Source: an uncultured Pseudomonas sp. (lineage in GTDB: Bacteria > Pseudomonadota > Gammaproteobacteria > Pseudomonadales > Pseudomonadaceae). Taken from it: 64,000 bases of DNA. The notes below the pieces were generated by a model, which saw only the letters and a program-made list of their open reading frames with translations, did not search any database and was not told where the DNA came from. The translations under genes were made by a program, and so were the position numbers. Below, piece after piece: positions 1 through 8,666 of the stretch. Positions within the stretch are counted from its first letter, which is position 1, and every line of letters starts with the position of its first letter. Location: the NCBI RefSeq assembly GCF_943846705.1, contig NZ_OX044366.1:1550001-1614000 (forward strand), read 5' to 3'.

Positions 1-321
1 GCCGGCCATTGGCTGCCAGCGGTGATCTTTATCACCCTCAGCCTGGTTACCTTTAGCACCGGTTCTTTCTGGGGCACCTTCGCAGTGGCCTTTCCCATTG
101 TCATTCCGCTGGCTGCGGCCCTTGACGCCAACCTGTCGCTGACCATCGGCGCGGTCGTCTCGGCTGGCGCCTTCGGTAGTCACGCCTGCTTCTATGGCGA
201 CGCCACGGTGCTATCGGCCAAGGGCAGTGGTTGCACGCCGTTGCAGCATGCAGTCACCCAGTTGCCCTATGTGCTGATTGCCGCGGCCCTGGCCACTCTG
301 ATGTTTATCGTCATGGGCTAG
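1..321 (+). CDS. NhaC-type Na+/H+ antiporter family protein (C-terminal part)
   Basis: Only the last 106 residues are present; the reading frame is open from the first base of the window, so the gene starts upstream. At least two hydrophobic membrane segments are visible. The stretch FSTGSFWGTFAVAFPI (about residues 18-33) resembles the conserved FSTGTSWGT-type motif of the NhaC/ArsB-like ion transporter superfamily. It would be an inner-membrane secondary transporter, possibly exchanging protons for sodium or an organic substrate. It lies 51 bp upstream of the amidohydrolase gene on the same strand, so co-transcription is likely. In P. aeruginosa, as I recall, a similar transporter neighbours an acetylpolyamine amidohydrolase. 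The substrate cannot be read from this fragment. Confidence 0.75.
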   Translation, partial: AGHWLPAVIFITLSLVTFSTGSFWGTFAVAFPIVIPLAAALDANLSLTIGAVVSAGAFGSHACFYGDATVLSAKGSGCTPLQHAVTQLPYVLIAAALATLMFIVMG

Positions 322-372
322 CCCCAGGGCAGCCCATCTCAATTCCCACTTAACTCTGACCGGAGTAGACGC

Positions 373-1482
373 ATGCGTCGCACTGCATTCTTCAGCAAGG
401 AAATTTGTTTCTGGCACGACCCGGGCCCTTGCGGCCCATTCGACAAGCCCGGTGGCTTTATTCAGCCGCTGGCCGCCGCCGAACACCCGGAAACCAAGCG
501 ACGCATCCGTAACCTGCTTGACGTCAGTGGTCTGCTCGATCGCCTGCTGCAGCCGGCCAGCCAAGCGGCGCGCCGCGAGGACTTGCTGCACTTCCACACC
601 CCGCGTTATCTGGACTGGCTGGAAGCCCAGAGCGCGCAGGGGCATGGCAATGCCGGTGAATGTGCACCATTTCGCCAGGATGCCTACGCCATCGCCTGTC
701 ATTCGACCGGTCTAGCTATCGATGCGCTGCGCGCGGTACTCAAGGGTGAGGCGGACAATGCCTACGCACTGTGCCGTCCACCGGGTCACCATGCCGAACG
801 CGACCGCGGTCGCGGTTTCTGTCTGCTGGGGAATATCCCCGTGGCCATCGGAACCGCACGGGCTGAGGGGTTGATGCGCCGGGTCGCGGTGGTGGACTGG
901 GATGTGCATCACGGCAACGGCACCGAGCAAGCGTTCTATGCCGACGCCGAGGCGCTAACGATCTCCCTGCACCACGGGCATAACTACCCAGTGGATTCGG
1001 GCGACAGCAGCGATCGCGGCGAGGCGGCTGGCCATGGCTACAACCTGAACATCCCGTTGCCACCTGGCTGTGGTGGTGGGGTCTACCGCGAGGCGTTCAG
1101 TCGCCTGGTGCTGCCGGCTCTTGAGCGCTTTCAGCCTGAAGTGATAGTGGTTGCCTGTGGTTTTGACGCCAGCGCCATGGATCCGCTCGGCCCCATGATC
1201 CTGACCAGTCGCGACTACGCCTGGATGACCGAGCAGCTTCGCCAGACCGCAGAGCGCCTGTGTGGCGGACGTTTGGTGATGGTCCATGAGGGCGGCTACT
1301 CGGAAGGCTACGTTCCGTTCTGCGCCCAAGCGGTGATCGAAACCCTGTCGGGGATTGTCACCGAGGTCTGCGATCCTCTGGCCGATGACATTAGCCGCTG
1401 GGACGGTCAGGCGCTGCAGCCGCATCAGCAGGCGCTGATTGAGTCGCTCGAGCCGTTGCTGGACGATATCCACGCGGGCTGA
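373..1482 (+). CDS. Histone deacetylase-like amidohydrolase (class II type)
   Basis: A 369-residue zinc-dependent deacetylase-fold enzyme that would hydrolyse an acetyl- or acyl-amide, such as an acetylpolyamine or acetyl-lysine-like substrate, in the cytoplasm. The catalytic set is intact: PPGHH (about 136-140) with the paired histidines, DWDVHHGNGT (175-184) with Asp and His zinc ligands, GFDAS (263-267) with the third ligand Asp, and EGGY (306-309) with the transition-state Tyr. Length and the N-terminal stretch QPLAAAEHPETKRR match the bacterial HDAH group related to class II HDACs better than the shorter (about 345 residues) acetylpolyamine amidohydrolases. No signal peptide. It sits between an NhaC-type transporter and a LuxR-type regulator 12 bp downstream. 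The physiological substrate is unknown. Confidence 0.9.
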   Translation: MRRTAFFSKEICFWHDPGPCGPFDKPGGFIQPLAAAEHPETKRRIRNLLDVSGLLDRLLQPASQAARREDLLHFHTPRYLDWLEAQSAQGHGNAGECAPFRQDAYAIACHSTGLAIDALRAVLKGEADNAYALCRPPGHHAERDRGRGFCLLGNIPVAIGTARAEGLMRRVAVVDWDVHHGNGTEQAFYADAEALTISLHHGHNYPVDSGDSSDRGEAAGHGYNLNIPLPPGCGGGVYREAFSRLVLPALERFQPEVIVVACGFDASAMDPLGPMILTSRDYAWMTEQLRQTAERLCGGRLVMVHEGGYSEGYVPFCAQAVIETLSGIVTEVCDPLADDISRWDGQALQPHQQALIESLEPLLDDIHAG

Positions 1483-1494
1483 CATGCTCCGCGG

Positions 1495-2310
1495 ATGAAT
1501 AAAGCCCTCGACCTTAAGCCCCTTGCGCCCCTGGTTGCCGCCGTGCGCCAGGGGCAATTGCTGACCCTGCTGCCCCAGGCTCTGGAGGGCCTCTTTCCCG
1601 GCTTGGGCTTTGTACTGTTCGCCTTCTGCCCAGGCCAGGCCCCGCGCTGTCTGGTGGATAACCTCAGCCCGAGCAAGGGGCACCAGGCGATTGGCCCCTA
1701 TCTGGGCGGCATGTACCAGTTGGACCCGCTCTATAATTACGCGCAAGAATGCCCCGCCGATGCATTGGTATCGCTGAAACAGATAATGCCGATCGGTTTT
1801 CGGCAGAGCGACTACTACCGTCAGTACTACCGCAACCTACAGTTAGATGGTGAGATGGCGCTGTGTATTCGCCGCGACGATGCACTGCTGGTGCTGTCCA
1901 TTGGCTTCTACGGGCGGCGTGTCCCCAGAAGCTTGCGGGATGATTTAGCGCTTCTGCAGCCGCTGCTCAGGGCTTTTCTGATCGAGGGCATTGGCACGTT
2001 GAGCTCGGTTGAAGCTGACAGCCCGGTACCGGCGCTGCTGAGTGGCTTGCCCGGCGAGGAGCAGCTGAGTCCGCGCGAGCAGCAGGTGGCCCACTTGATT
2101 TTGCGTGGCTTCGCCGGCAAGGCCATCGCCCGACAACTCGGCATTAGCCCGGAAACCGTGAAGATCCACCGACGTCATCTGTACCGCAAACTGATGGTCG
2201 GCTCCCAGGCGGAGCTGTTTGGGCGCTTCATGCACAGCCGCGGTTTCGATCCGGCAGCTTTGGGTGAAGAGGCCGGGCCTGCGCTCAGCGACTCTGCGGT
2301 GTTGGGTTAA
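1495..2310 (+). CDS. LuxR-family transcriptional regulator
   Basis: A 271-residue regulator with a C-terminal LuxR/FixJ-type helix-turn-helix at about residues 191-246 (starting LSPREQQVAHLILRG, then KAIARQLGISPETVKIH). The N-terminal 170 residues are not a recognisable receiver domain: there is no Asp-containing phospho-acceptor pattern. They also lack the clear W/Y/D signature of acyl-homoserine-lactone binding domains, although the size would fit a small-ligand sensor. The start lies 12 bp after the amidohydrolase stop, so the two are probably co-transcribed and the regulator may control that gene or the upstream transporter. It is followed by the convergent GTPase gene 14 bp away. The ligand is unknown. 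Confidence 0.85.
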   Translation: MNKALDLKPLAPLVAAVRQGQLLTLLPQALEGLFPGLGFVLFAFCPGQAPRCLVDNLSPSKGHQAIGPYLGGMYQLDPLYNYAQECPADALVSLKQIMPIGFRQSDYYRQYYRNLQLDGEMALCIRRDDALLVLSIGFYGRRVPRSLRDDLALLQPLLRAFLIEGIGTLSSVEADSPVPALLSGLPGEEQLSPREQQVAHLILRGFAGKAIARQLGISPETVKIHRRHLYRKLMVGSQAELFGRFMHSRGFDPAALGEEAGPALSDSAVLG

Positions 2311-2324
2311 GTTGGGGCGCGCGG

Positions 2325-3698
2325 TTATTCTGCGCCGATGACGCTGGCGAGGCTCTCCAAGGCCCTTTGTCGCTCGGGCTGATCCAGGCGAGCGGCGTAA
2401 TTGAGCGACGACCACTCAGGGTGGGCGCGGGCTTTGTGCAGGGCGTCCGGCAGTTTGCCTTCACGCCAGCTGGCCTCTTGCGGAGTGGCCAGCTTGATGG
2501 CCTCGACGGCAGCATGGCCACGGGCCTCAAGCGCGTGCAGCAAGTGTTGTTGGCGTAGGGCAAGCAGGCGCAGCACGGCGTCGTCGACGCTCAGCTCACG
2601 TTGGCCTTTGAGTTTGCCTTTGAGCCGCTCGCCGTAGCTGCGCAAGGTCTGCGCGCTGCCGCCGATCAGTGCACCGAGGGCGGCGGCTGCGCCCAGGGTG
2701 ATGCCGCCAACCAGCAAATCAACGCCGACGCCGGTAGCCGCGCCTGCAGCCATGCCGCCGCCTACGTTGACCCCGAGTTGCTTGAGGGTTTCCGGGTTAA
2801 ACAGGTCGTCGCCCCAGCGCCCGTCGAGCAAAGGCAAATCGCCGGCTTTAGCGTCGCCCTGGCGGAAGGCGTACAGGCGCAGTAGCGCTTCCACGCTGCG
2901 CTGTTCACGCTGGCGAATGCTCTGGTGCAAGTCGCGGATTGCGCCTTGTTCCAGCGTGCTTTGCGCGGCCACGCTGCGCCGGCAGGCGGCGCAGTCGAGC
3001 AGCAGTTCGGCGATCAATCGCGTCGCGCTGCTGCGCCTGAGTTGGCGTTGTGCCAGATGGTCATCGACCAGCCGTTGCAGTTGCGGCCGGGCTTTTTCCA
3101 GCAGCAAGGCCAAGCTGTCATACAGGCGTCGCTCGCCGTCCAGCGGCGGCGCTACGCTGTCGAAACACACCAGCGCATGCAGGCCCAGGCGAGCCAGGGC
3201 GTCGCGCCATTCCTGTTCGCGGTGGTTACTCGTGCTCACGAAATTCAGCACTGGCAGTAGCGGCCGGCCACACATGCTCAGCACGGCCAGTTCGTCACGG
3301 TATTTGGCCAGCACCGGTTCGCGGGCGTCGATGACATACAGGCCGGCGTCCGAGGCGAGCAGTTGCCGGAGCACCTTGGCTTCCTGCTCGAAACGCTGGC
3401 GGGCTTCGCTGCCCTCGAGAAATCGCGACAGCCGCGCCGGGCCATCCAGGCGTTCGCCAGGGCGGTCGAGGCGTTCCAGGTAGTCGAGTAGGGCGATGGC
3501 GTCTTCCAGGCCCGGGGTGTCATACAGTTCCAGCAGCGCTTCGCCGTCTACCGACAGGCGCGCACCCTCGACATGCCGAGTGGTGCTGGGGCGATGCGAG
3601 ACCTCACCGAAGCCGACGTCGCGGGTCAGGGTGCGCAACAGTGAGGTTTTGCCGACATTGGTGTGGCCGACTACCGCGAGCTTCAGTGCTTTAGTCAT
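2325..3698 (-). CDS. DUF3482 domain GTPase
   Basis: A 457-residue protein with an N-terminal Era/TrmE-like G domain: P-loop GHTNVGKTS near residues 11-19 and switch II motif DTPG near residue 60. The C-terminal half has an alanine/glycine-rich hydrophobic stretch (VGGGMAAGAATGVGVDLLVGG region, about 315-345) typical of DUF3482 proteins, which may touch the membrane. I place the start at the second ATG (3698) because GGAG sits 7 nt upstream of it; an ATG two codons earlier has no spacing for a ribosome-binding site. The start overlaps the end of the DUF2868 gene by 8 bp, so the pair is translationally coupled. Molecular role unknown. Confidence 0.85.
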   Translation of the reverse strand: MTKALKLAVVGHTNVGKTSLLRTLTRDVGFGEVSHRPSTTRHVEGARLSVDGEALLELYDTPGLEDAIALLDYLERLDRPGERLDGPARLSRFLEGSEARQRFEQEAKVLRQLLASDAGLYVIDAREPVLAKYRDELAVLSMCGRPLLPVLNFVSTSNHREQEWRDALARLGLHALVCFDSVAPPLDGERRLYDSLALLLEKARPQLQRLVDDHLAQRQLRRSSATRLIAELLLDCAACRRSVAAQSTLEQGAIRDLHQSIRQREQRSVEALLRLYAFRQGDAKAGDLPLLDGRWGDDLFNPETLKQLGVNVGGGMAAGAATGVGVDLLVGGITLGAAAALGALIGGSAQTLRSYGERLKGKLKGQRELSVDDAVLRLLALRQQHLLHALEARGHAAVEAIKLATPQEASWREGKLPDALHKARAHPEWSSLNYAARLDQPERQRALESLASVIGAE

Positions 3699-5097
3699 GG
3701 CCATGCTCCAGCCAGCTGAGCGGCAGGCTGTCGCTATGCCGCAGTTGCAGTTGATCCAGTGCGCGGTGCCAATCGCCTAGGCGGGCGCTGTCGAGCGCTT
3801 CACCTGCATCTGGTTGCAACAGCCAGATACGCGTGGCGCTTGCGCTGCGGGCCAGCTCACCGAGCAACGCCAGGCTGCCGCGATCCGGCGAGCGGCGCGG
3901 GTCGCAGGCAATCAGCAGGCGCTCTGGGGGGAAGCGACTGAGTTGGTCGAGCAGCTGTTTGCGTTGTTCGCGGCTGTCGATTATTCCGGCATTGCCGATG
4001 TTTTTGGGCAGGGCGGGCGGCCAACTGCGCGGCGGATCCAGTTCGACCGCCACCAGCAGTGCGCCTTGACTAGCGCCGGCGCTGTTGCCGGCATGCGGCT
4101 GATGCAGCTGCGCGGGCGCTGCATCGCACACGCCCAGGCGTTCGCTACTCGGTTGCAAACGCTCGCGCAGCAAGCTGTAGCCGGGTAATTTGAGGTCCAA
4201 GCTCAGCGCCGCAGTGCCACGCCGCCAACGCCACAGGCAGAGCAGCAGCAGGCCCAGGCGCGGCAGCAAACCGTAGACCACCAGCACGCCAACCAGCCAA
4301 CCGGCCCAGCTCAACCGCGCGCTTTCGTTGGTCAGGGCGCTGTCGCCGCTGGCGCGGATCAGTTCGGCGTCCGGCAGGCTGAAACCGAGCAATGCCGGCA
4401 AGCTGCCGAGGGCTTGGGTGAGGGCGATAAAACTGTCACCGCCGAGCAAGGTGCTCTCCCAGACAAAGCCATAACGCCGGGTTGCCAGCAGGGCCAGCAG
4501 GGTCAGTAGTGCCGTGAGCAAGGTCAGCAACCAGAAACTCTGTACCAGCACGCCCAACCCCCAGCGACTGAGGCGCTGGCGTTGCAGCATCAACAGCAGT
4601 GCGGGTGCCAGTTGCGCGGCTTGGGCGTCGCGGGCGAGCTTGGCGCTCAGCCACAGCCATAGATGGCCGAGGGCACCTGCGCTGTCACGGCTCAGCAGCA
4701 GGCCCAGAGCCCAGCCCAGCAGCATGATCAGGTGCAGGCCGAGCAAACTACCCAAGGCCCAAAACACATTGACCGGACGCAGGCCGTCGCCCAGTGCCGC
4801 CACTGCCAGACCGCTGCCGCTAAGGATGGCCAGTAGCACGAGCAGCAGCCCAGCCAGGCGTGCGCCGTGCAGCCAATGCTGCAGCGCCTGCACCTGGCCG
4901 TCGCGCTCGCCCAGCAGCCAGGCGCGGATCTGGATGCGTACGCTGAGTGCACCGCCCTGGGCCTGGGCGCGGCGGTTGGCTTCGCTGTCGTCCAGTGGGC
5001 CGGCATGTTCTTCACGCAGGCGAATGGTTTCGCTTAACCAAAGGCGTTGCAGGCGGCTGGGCGTGGGGTTCTCAAGTGGGCGCACGCGGGGTTCCAT
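3691..5097 (-). CDS. DUF2868 domain membrane protein
   Basis: A 468-residue protein with several strongly hydrophobic segments: two at about residues 80-150, another near 185-215 and one around 270-290. A soluble C-terminal part includes LLIACDPRRSPDRG and DAGEALDSARLGDW. It matches the general plan of DUF2868 proteins, which are usually encoded directly before a DUF3482 GTPase. The start at 5097 (MEPRVRPLENP) is preferred over an upstream in-frame ATG at 5172 because the family begins around here and the extra 25 residues look like leader sequence. The stop overlaps the GTPase start. I infer a membrane partner that recruits or is remodelled by the GTPase; no enzymatic motif is evident. Confidence 0.8.
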   Translation of the reverse strand: MEPRVRPLENPTPSRLQRLWLSETIRLREEHAGPLDDSEANRRAQAQGGALSVRIQIRAWLLGERDGQVQALQHWLHGARLAGLLLVLLAILSGSGLAVAALGDGLRPVNVFWALGSLLGLHLIMLLGWALGLLLSRDSAGALGHLWLWLSAKLARDAQAAQLAPALLLMLQRQRLSRWGLGVLVQSFWLLTLLTALLTLLALLATRRYGFVWESTLLGGDSFIALTQALGSLPALLGFSLPDAELIRASGDSALTNESARLSWAGWLVGVLVVYGLLPRLGLLLLCLWRWRRGTAALSLDLKLPGYSLLRERLQPSSERLGVCDAAPAQLHQPHAGNSAGASQGALLVAVELDPPRSWPPALPKNIGNAGIIDSREQRKQLLDQLSRFPPERLLIACDPRRSPDRGSLALLGELARSASATRIWLLQPDAGEALDSARLGDWHRALDQLQLRHSDSLPLSWLEHGHD

Positions 5098-5253
5098 TGC
5101 TGAGTGGTAAACAGAGGATAACCGCAGCCGGTGGTGTATGGCAGCGCTGTGCGTGTGTACGCTTACGGCCACTCCCGCTAGGCTGCTGGTAATGATCGGC
5201 CGTCTGCCACGGTCATCCCGCGTGGGTGAATAACAATAAAAGCGAGTGCCCTT

Positions 5254-6429
5254 GTGAAGTTACCGCATCTAGAGTGGGTTAATCAGGATTCGTCGTACCT
5301 GCGTCAGCATCAGCAGGGGTTTCGCGCGCTGCGATTTGATGCTGAGTTGGAGCAGGCGTTCAAGCGCTACCACGCCAATGAGTACCTGCGGCGCATGCGT
5401 TGGGCATTGCTGGTAGCCACGGTGCTGGCGCTGCTGTTTGTGCTGCTGGATGCGCTCAACATGCCGGAGCCTCTGCGCGGTCAGGTACTGGCCCTGCGCC
5501 TGGGGGTGATTCAGCCGCTGCTGCTGTTGGCCTGGCTGGCGACCTATCGGCGCGCGCTGCGCGATCACTTGCAGCTGCTTGGCGGCGCAGTGGCGCTGCT
5601 CTGCGGGTTGGCCGTGGCGGCTATTATCGGCTTGGCGCGCTATCACAACTTTGCCCTGCCTTATGAGGGCATCATCCTGGTCACGGTGTTCTTCTATTTC
5701 CTCACCGGTTTGCGTTTTAGCACCGCAGTGCTGTGCGGCTGGCTGACGTTGCTGGCGTACCTGGCGGTGGAAATGAGTGTTGGCTTGACCGGTGAGTGGC
5801 TGCTGAGCAATGCCCTGTTTCTGACCCTGGCCAATATCATCGGCTCGGTGGGGTGCTACTCGCTGGAATACGCCTCGCGGCAGAACTTCCTCGCCCATGG
5901 TTTGCTGCAGGACCTGGCTGAGAAGGACTTCCTGACCGGGCTGCTCAATCGCCGCGCCTTCACCGAGCGTGCCGAGCGCAGCTGGCGTCAGGCGCAGCGG
6001 GAAACGCAGGCCTTGGGTGTGGTGATGATGGATGTCGATTTCTTCAAACGCTACAACGACCACTACGGCCATGCGGCGGGTGACGAGGCGCTGCGTCAGA
6101 TTGCTCAGGTGATCGGTGAGCATGCGCGGCGGCCGCTGGATTGTGCCGCGCGCTACGGCGGCGAGGAGTTTGTCGGCATCTGGTATGGCCTGAGTGAAGC
6201 GCAACTGCTGGTGATCCTGGAGGACATTCGGCGGGCCATCGAAGCCCTAGCGCTCGAGCATGCCTACTCGGATGCAGCCGAGGTGGTGACGCTCAGCATC
6301 GGCATGGCCTACCTGGCGCCGCTGCCGCATCAGAGCCTGAGCGATGCCCTGCGTCTGGCGGATGTCGCCCTCTACCTGGCCAAGGAGCAAGGGCGCAACC
6401 GCGTGGTGGGCAAGCGCCAGGACGATTAA
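5254..6429 (+). CDS. Membrane-bound diguanylate cyclase (GGDEF)
   Basis: A 391-residue inner-membrane enzyme that makes cyclic di-GMP from two GTP. About five hydrophobic segments span residues 48-205. The cytoplasmic GGDEF domain runs from FLTGLLNRRAF (226-236) to the end. The active-site signature is GGEEF (302-306), a functional variant, and an RxxD inhibitory site (RPLD, 293-296) lies exactly five residues before it, so product feedback inhibition is expected. The start codon is GTG, with only a weak upstream GAG. The N-terminal sensor is a generic multi-pass region with no named domain I recognise. It is monocistronic, divergent from the DUF2868 gene, and followed 59 bp later by folA. 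Confidence 0.92.
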   Translation: MKLPHLEWVNQDSSYLRQHQQGFRALRFDAELEQAFKRYHANEYLRRMRWALLVATVLALLFVLLDALNMPEPLRGQVLALRLGVIQPLLLLAWLATYRRALRDHLQLLGGAVALLCGLAVAAIIGLARYHNFALPYEGIILVTVFFYFLTGLRFSTAVLCGWLTLLAYLAVEMSVGLTGEWLLSNALFLTLANIIGSVGCYSLEYASRQNFLAHGLLQDLAEKDFLTGLLNRRAFTERAERSWRQAQRETQALGVVMMDVDFFKRYNDHYGHAAGDEALRQIAQVIGEHARRPLDCAARYGGEEFVGIWYGLSEAQLLVILEDIRRAIEALALEHAYSDAAEVVTLSIGMAYLAPLPHQSLSDALRLADVALYLAKEQGRNRVVGKRQDD

Positions 6430-6488
6430 GCGCGCTGAACGTGGGCTAAGGCTTCAATGATCGCAGCGGAGTCGGTATTCTCGCGCCT

Positions 6489-7010
6489 ATGAAAACTTCA
6501 CTGCCCCTCTGCCTTATTGCCGCCCTCGCGGAAAACCGCGTGATCGGCCGCGACAACCAACTGCCCTGGCACCTGCCAGCGGACCTCAAACACTTCAAAG
6601 CGCTGACTCTAGGAAAGCCGATCATCATGGGTCGCAAGACCTGGGACTCGCTCGGTCGGCCGCTGCCGGGCCGGCTCAATCTGGTGGTCAGTCGCCAGCC
6701 CGGTTTAAAGCTAGAAGGTGCGGAAGTCTTCGCCAGCCTAGAGGTGGCACTTGAGCGCGCCGAAGCCTGGGCGCAGGCCAATGGTGCCGAGGAGTTGATG
6801 CTGATTGGCGGCGCGCAGCTGTATGAGCTGGGCTTGGCCCAAGCCCAGCGCTTGTACCTGACGCGCGTGGCGCTCAGCCCTGAGGGTGACGCGTATTTCC
6901 CGGCGTTGAGCCAGGCTGACTGGCAGCTCAGCGAAGAAACCGCACATGCCGGCACGGCAGAAACACCCGCTTATGTGTTTGAGACCTGGGAACGGCATAT
7001 AGCGGGCTAA
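6489..7010 (+). CDS. folA: Dihydrofolate reductase
   Basis: A 173-residue cytoplasmic enzyme reducing dihydrofolate to tetrahydrofolate with NADPH, needed for thymidylate and purine synthesis. Visible hallmarks are LIAALAENRVIG at the N terminus, LPWHLPADLKHFK (25-37) containing the catalytic Asp at 32, GRKTW (48-52) for NADPH binding, and the late LMLIGGAQLYEL segment. Length is slightly above the 159 of the E. coli enzyme, as usual in Pseudomonas. It is followed by a strong bidirectional terminator shared with the convergent permease gene. Confidence 0.97.
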   Translation: MKTSLPLCLIAALAENRVIGRDNQLPWHLPADLKHFKALTLGKPIIMGRKTWDSLGRPLPGRLNLVVSRQPGLKLEGAEVFASLEVALERAEAWAQANGAEELMLIGGAQLYELGLAQAQRLYLTRVALSPEGDAYFPALSQADWQLSEETAHAGTAETPAYVFETWERHIAG

Positions 7011-7048
7011 TCAGGCATGCCGCCGCCACAGGGTTGCGGCTTAGCTAG

Positions 7049-7086
7049 AATGCAAAACGCCACCTGAATAGGTGGCGTTTTGCATT
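7049..7086. terminator. Bidirectional intrinsic terminator, folA / NCS2 permease
   Basis: A perfect 17-bp inverted repeat with a 4-nt loop (gaat): arms 7049-7065 and 7070-7086. The arms carry A/T-rich outer ends and a GC-rich core (GCCACCT/AGGTGGC), so a U-run follows the stem in either direction. It sits 38 bp after the folA stop and 12 bp after the stop of the convergent permease gene. Confidence 0.9.
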
Positions 7087-7097
7087 AAGCGTCAGGC

Positions 7098-8465
7098 TTA
7101 GGCGCTGATTTTACTGTCAGGCAGGAACCAGTTCATCACCAGGGCGCAGATGCCGCCGGTGGCGACGCCGGACTCCAGCACGTTGCGCAGGGCGGCTGGC
7201 ATGTGCGCGAGGAACTCCGGCACCTGCGACACGCCGAGGCCGAGGGCCAGGGACACCGAGATGATCAGCAGGGCGCGACGGTCCAGGTGCACGCCGGCGA
7301 GGATATTGATCCCGGCGGCGGCAACGGCACCAAACATCACCAGCGCCGCGCCACCCAGTACCGGCTCCGGCACCGCTTGAATCACCCCGGCCACGCTGGG
7401 GAACAGGCCGAGAATCACCAGCATGGCAGCAATCCACAGGCCGATATGGCGGCTGGCGATGCCGGTCAGCTGAATCACCCCGTTGTTCTGCGCAAACACC
7501 GAGCTGGGGAAGGTGTTGAACAACCCGGCCAGCAACGAGTTGGCACCGTTGACCAGCACGCCGCCCTTGATCCGCTGCATCCACAACGGGCCTTCGACCG
7601 GCTGGCGGGAAATCTTGCTGGTGGCGGTGACATCACCAATGGCTTCCAGCGAGGTCACCAGGTAGATCACCAGCATGGGAATAAACAGGCTCCAGGAAAA
7701 CCCCAGGCCAAAATGCAGCGGCATGGGCACCTGAAACAGCTCGGCTTCGCGCATGCCGGTGAAGTCCAGGCGACCCAGGTAGCCGGCCAGGGCATAGCCG
7801 ATCGCCAGGGCGATAATGATGGCGCAGCTGCGCATCCAGATCAGCGGAATGCGGTTGAGTACCACGATCACCGCCAGCACCACGCCGGATAGCAGCAGGT
7901 TTTCAGTGTTGGCAAAGGTACCGTCGGCCATCGCCGAGAAGCCGCCGCCCATGCTGATCAGGCCGATCTTGATCAGGGTCAGGCCGATCATCAGCACCAC
8001 GATGCCGGTGACCAGCGGCGAAATCAGGCGTTTGACGAACGGCAGAATGCGCGACACGCCCATCTCGATAAACGAACCGGCGATCACCACGCCGAAGATC
8101 GCCGCCATCACCGCTTCCACTGGTGTGCCTTGCTGCACCATCAGTGCGCCGCCGGCAATCAGCGGGCCGACAAAGTTGAAGCTGGTGCCTTGCACGATCA
8201 GCAGACCGGCACCGAAGGGGCCGAAGCGTTTGCACTGAACGAAGGTGGCGATCCCGGAAATCACCAGCGACATCGAGACGATCAGGTTGGTGTCGCGCGC
8301 CGACACGCCGAGCGCCTGGCAGATCAGCAGGCCTGGGGTGACGATCGGCACGATGATCGCCAGCAGATGCTGCAGGGCCGCCAGCAGGCTGATCAGGGGC
8401 TTGGGCCGGTCTTCCAGACCGAACACCAATTCGTCGGTCGCAGGCGGCTTTTCGAGTGCGCTCAT
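7098..8465 (-). CDS. NCS2 family purine-type permease (xanthine/uric acid class)
   Basis: A 455-residue inner-membrane nucleobase:cation symporter with many hydrophobic helices. Two family signatures mark the xanthine/urate branch rather than the uracil branch: SLEAIGDVTATSKISRQPV (about 272-290), with the TM8 Glu and Asp of XanQ-like proteins, and QNNGVIQLTGIASR (326-339), the NCS2 hallmark in TM10. The start at 8465 (MSALEKPPATDE) has GGAG about 8 nt upstream; the in-frame codon 13 residues earlier lacks one. It probably imports xanthine or urate with protons. No purine catabolic gene is nearby, so the substrate is inferred from motifs only. Convergent with folA. Confidence 0.9.
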   Translation of the reverse strand: MSALEKPPATDELVFGLEDRPKPLISLLAALQHLLAIIVPIVTPGLLICQALGVSARDTNLIVSMSLVISGIATFVQCKRFGPFGAGLLIVQGTSFNFVGPLIAGGALMVQQGTPVEAVMAAIFGVVIAGSFIEMGVSRILPFVKRLISPLVTGIVVLMIGLTLIKIGLISMGGGFSAMADGTFANTENLLLSGVVLAVIVVLNRIPLIWMRSCAIIIALAIGYALAGYLGRLDFTGMREAELFQVPMPLHFGLGFSWSLFIPMLVIYLVTSLEAIGDVTATSKISRQPVEGPLWMQRIKGGVLVNGANSLLAGLFNTFPSSVFAQNNGVIQLTGIASRHIGLWIAAMLVILGLFPSVAGVIQAVPEPVLGGAALVMFGAVAAAGINILAGVHLDRRALLIISVSLALGLGVSQVPEFLAHMPAALRNVLESGVATGGICALVMNWFLPDSKISA

Positions 8466-8619
8466 GGCGGTGCTCCGGAAAAAGAGCGCGATTCTACTGA
8501 GCAATACTGGTTCCGCCCAGCGTTGGCTGATACCCAGCCGCCTGTGCTAACGACGCTGCGTCGGCTGGCTTGTAGGGCATATCGCCTTCGGCCTAGCGGC
8601 GGAGCACTGGCCCCGGCAT

Positions 8620-8646
8620 AAAAAACCCGGCGCAGGGCCGGGTTTT
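8620..8646 (-). terminator. Rho-independent terminator of ilvD
   Basis: Arms AAAACCCGGC (8622-8631) and GCCGGGTTTT (8637-8646) pair perfectly across a 5-nt loop. Read on the minus strand the stem ends in a run of six T. It lies 21 bp beyond the ilvD stop. Confidence 0.85.
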
Positions 8647-8666
8647 CGTTGGGCTGTGGCCTAGGG

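Noticed and set aside
8504..8619. Possible REP element near TGTAGGGCATATCGCC
   Set aside because: It starts with a REP-like GTAGGG but has no convincing inverted partner.
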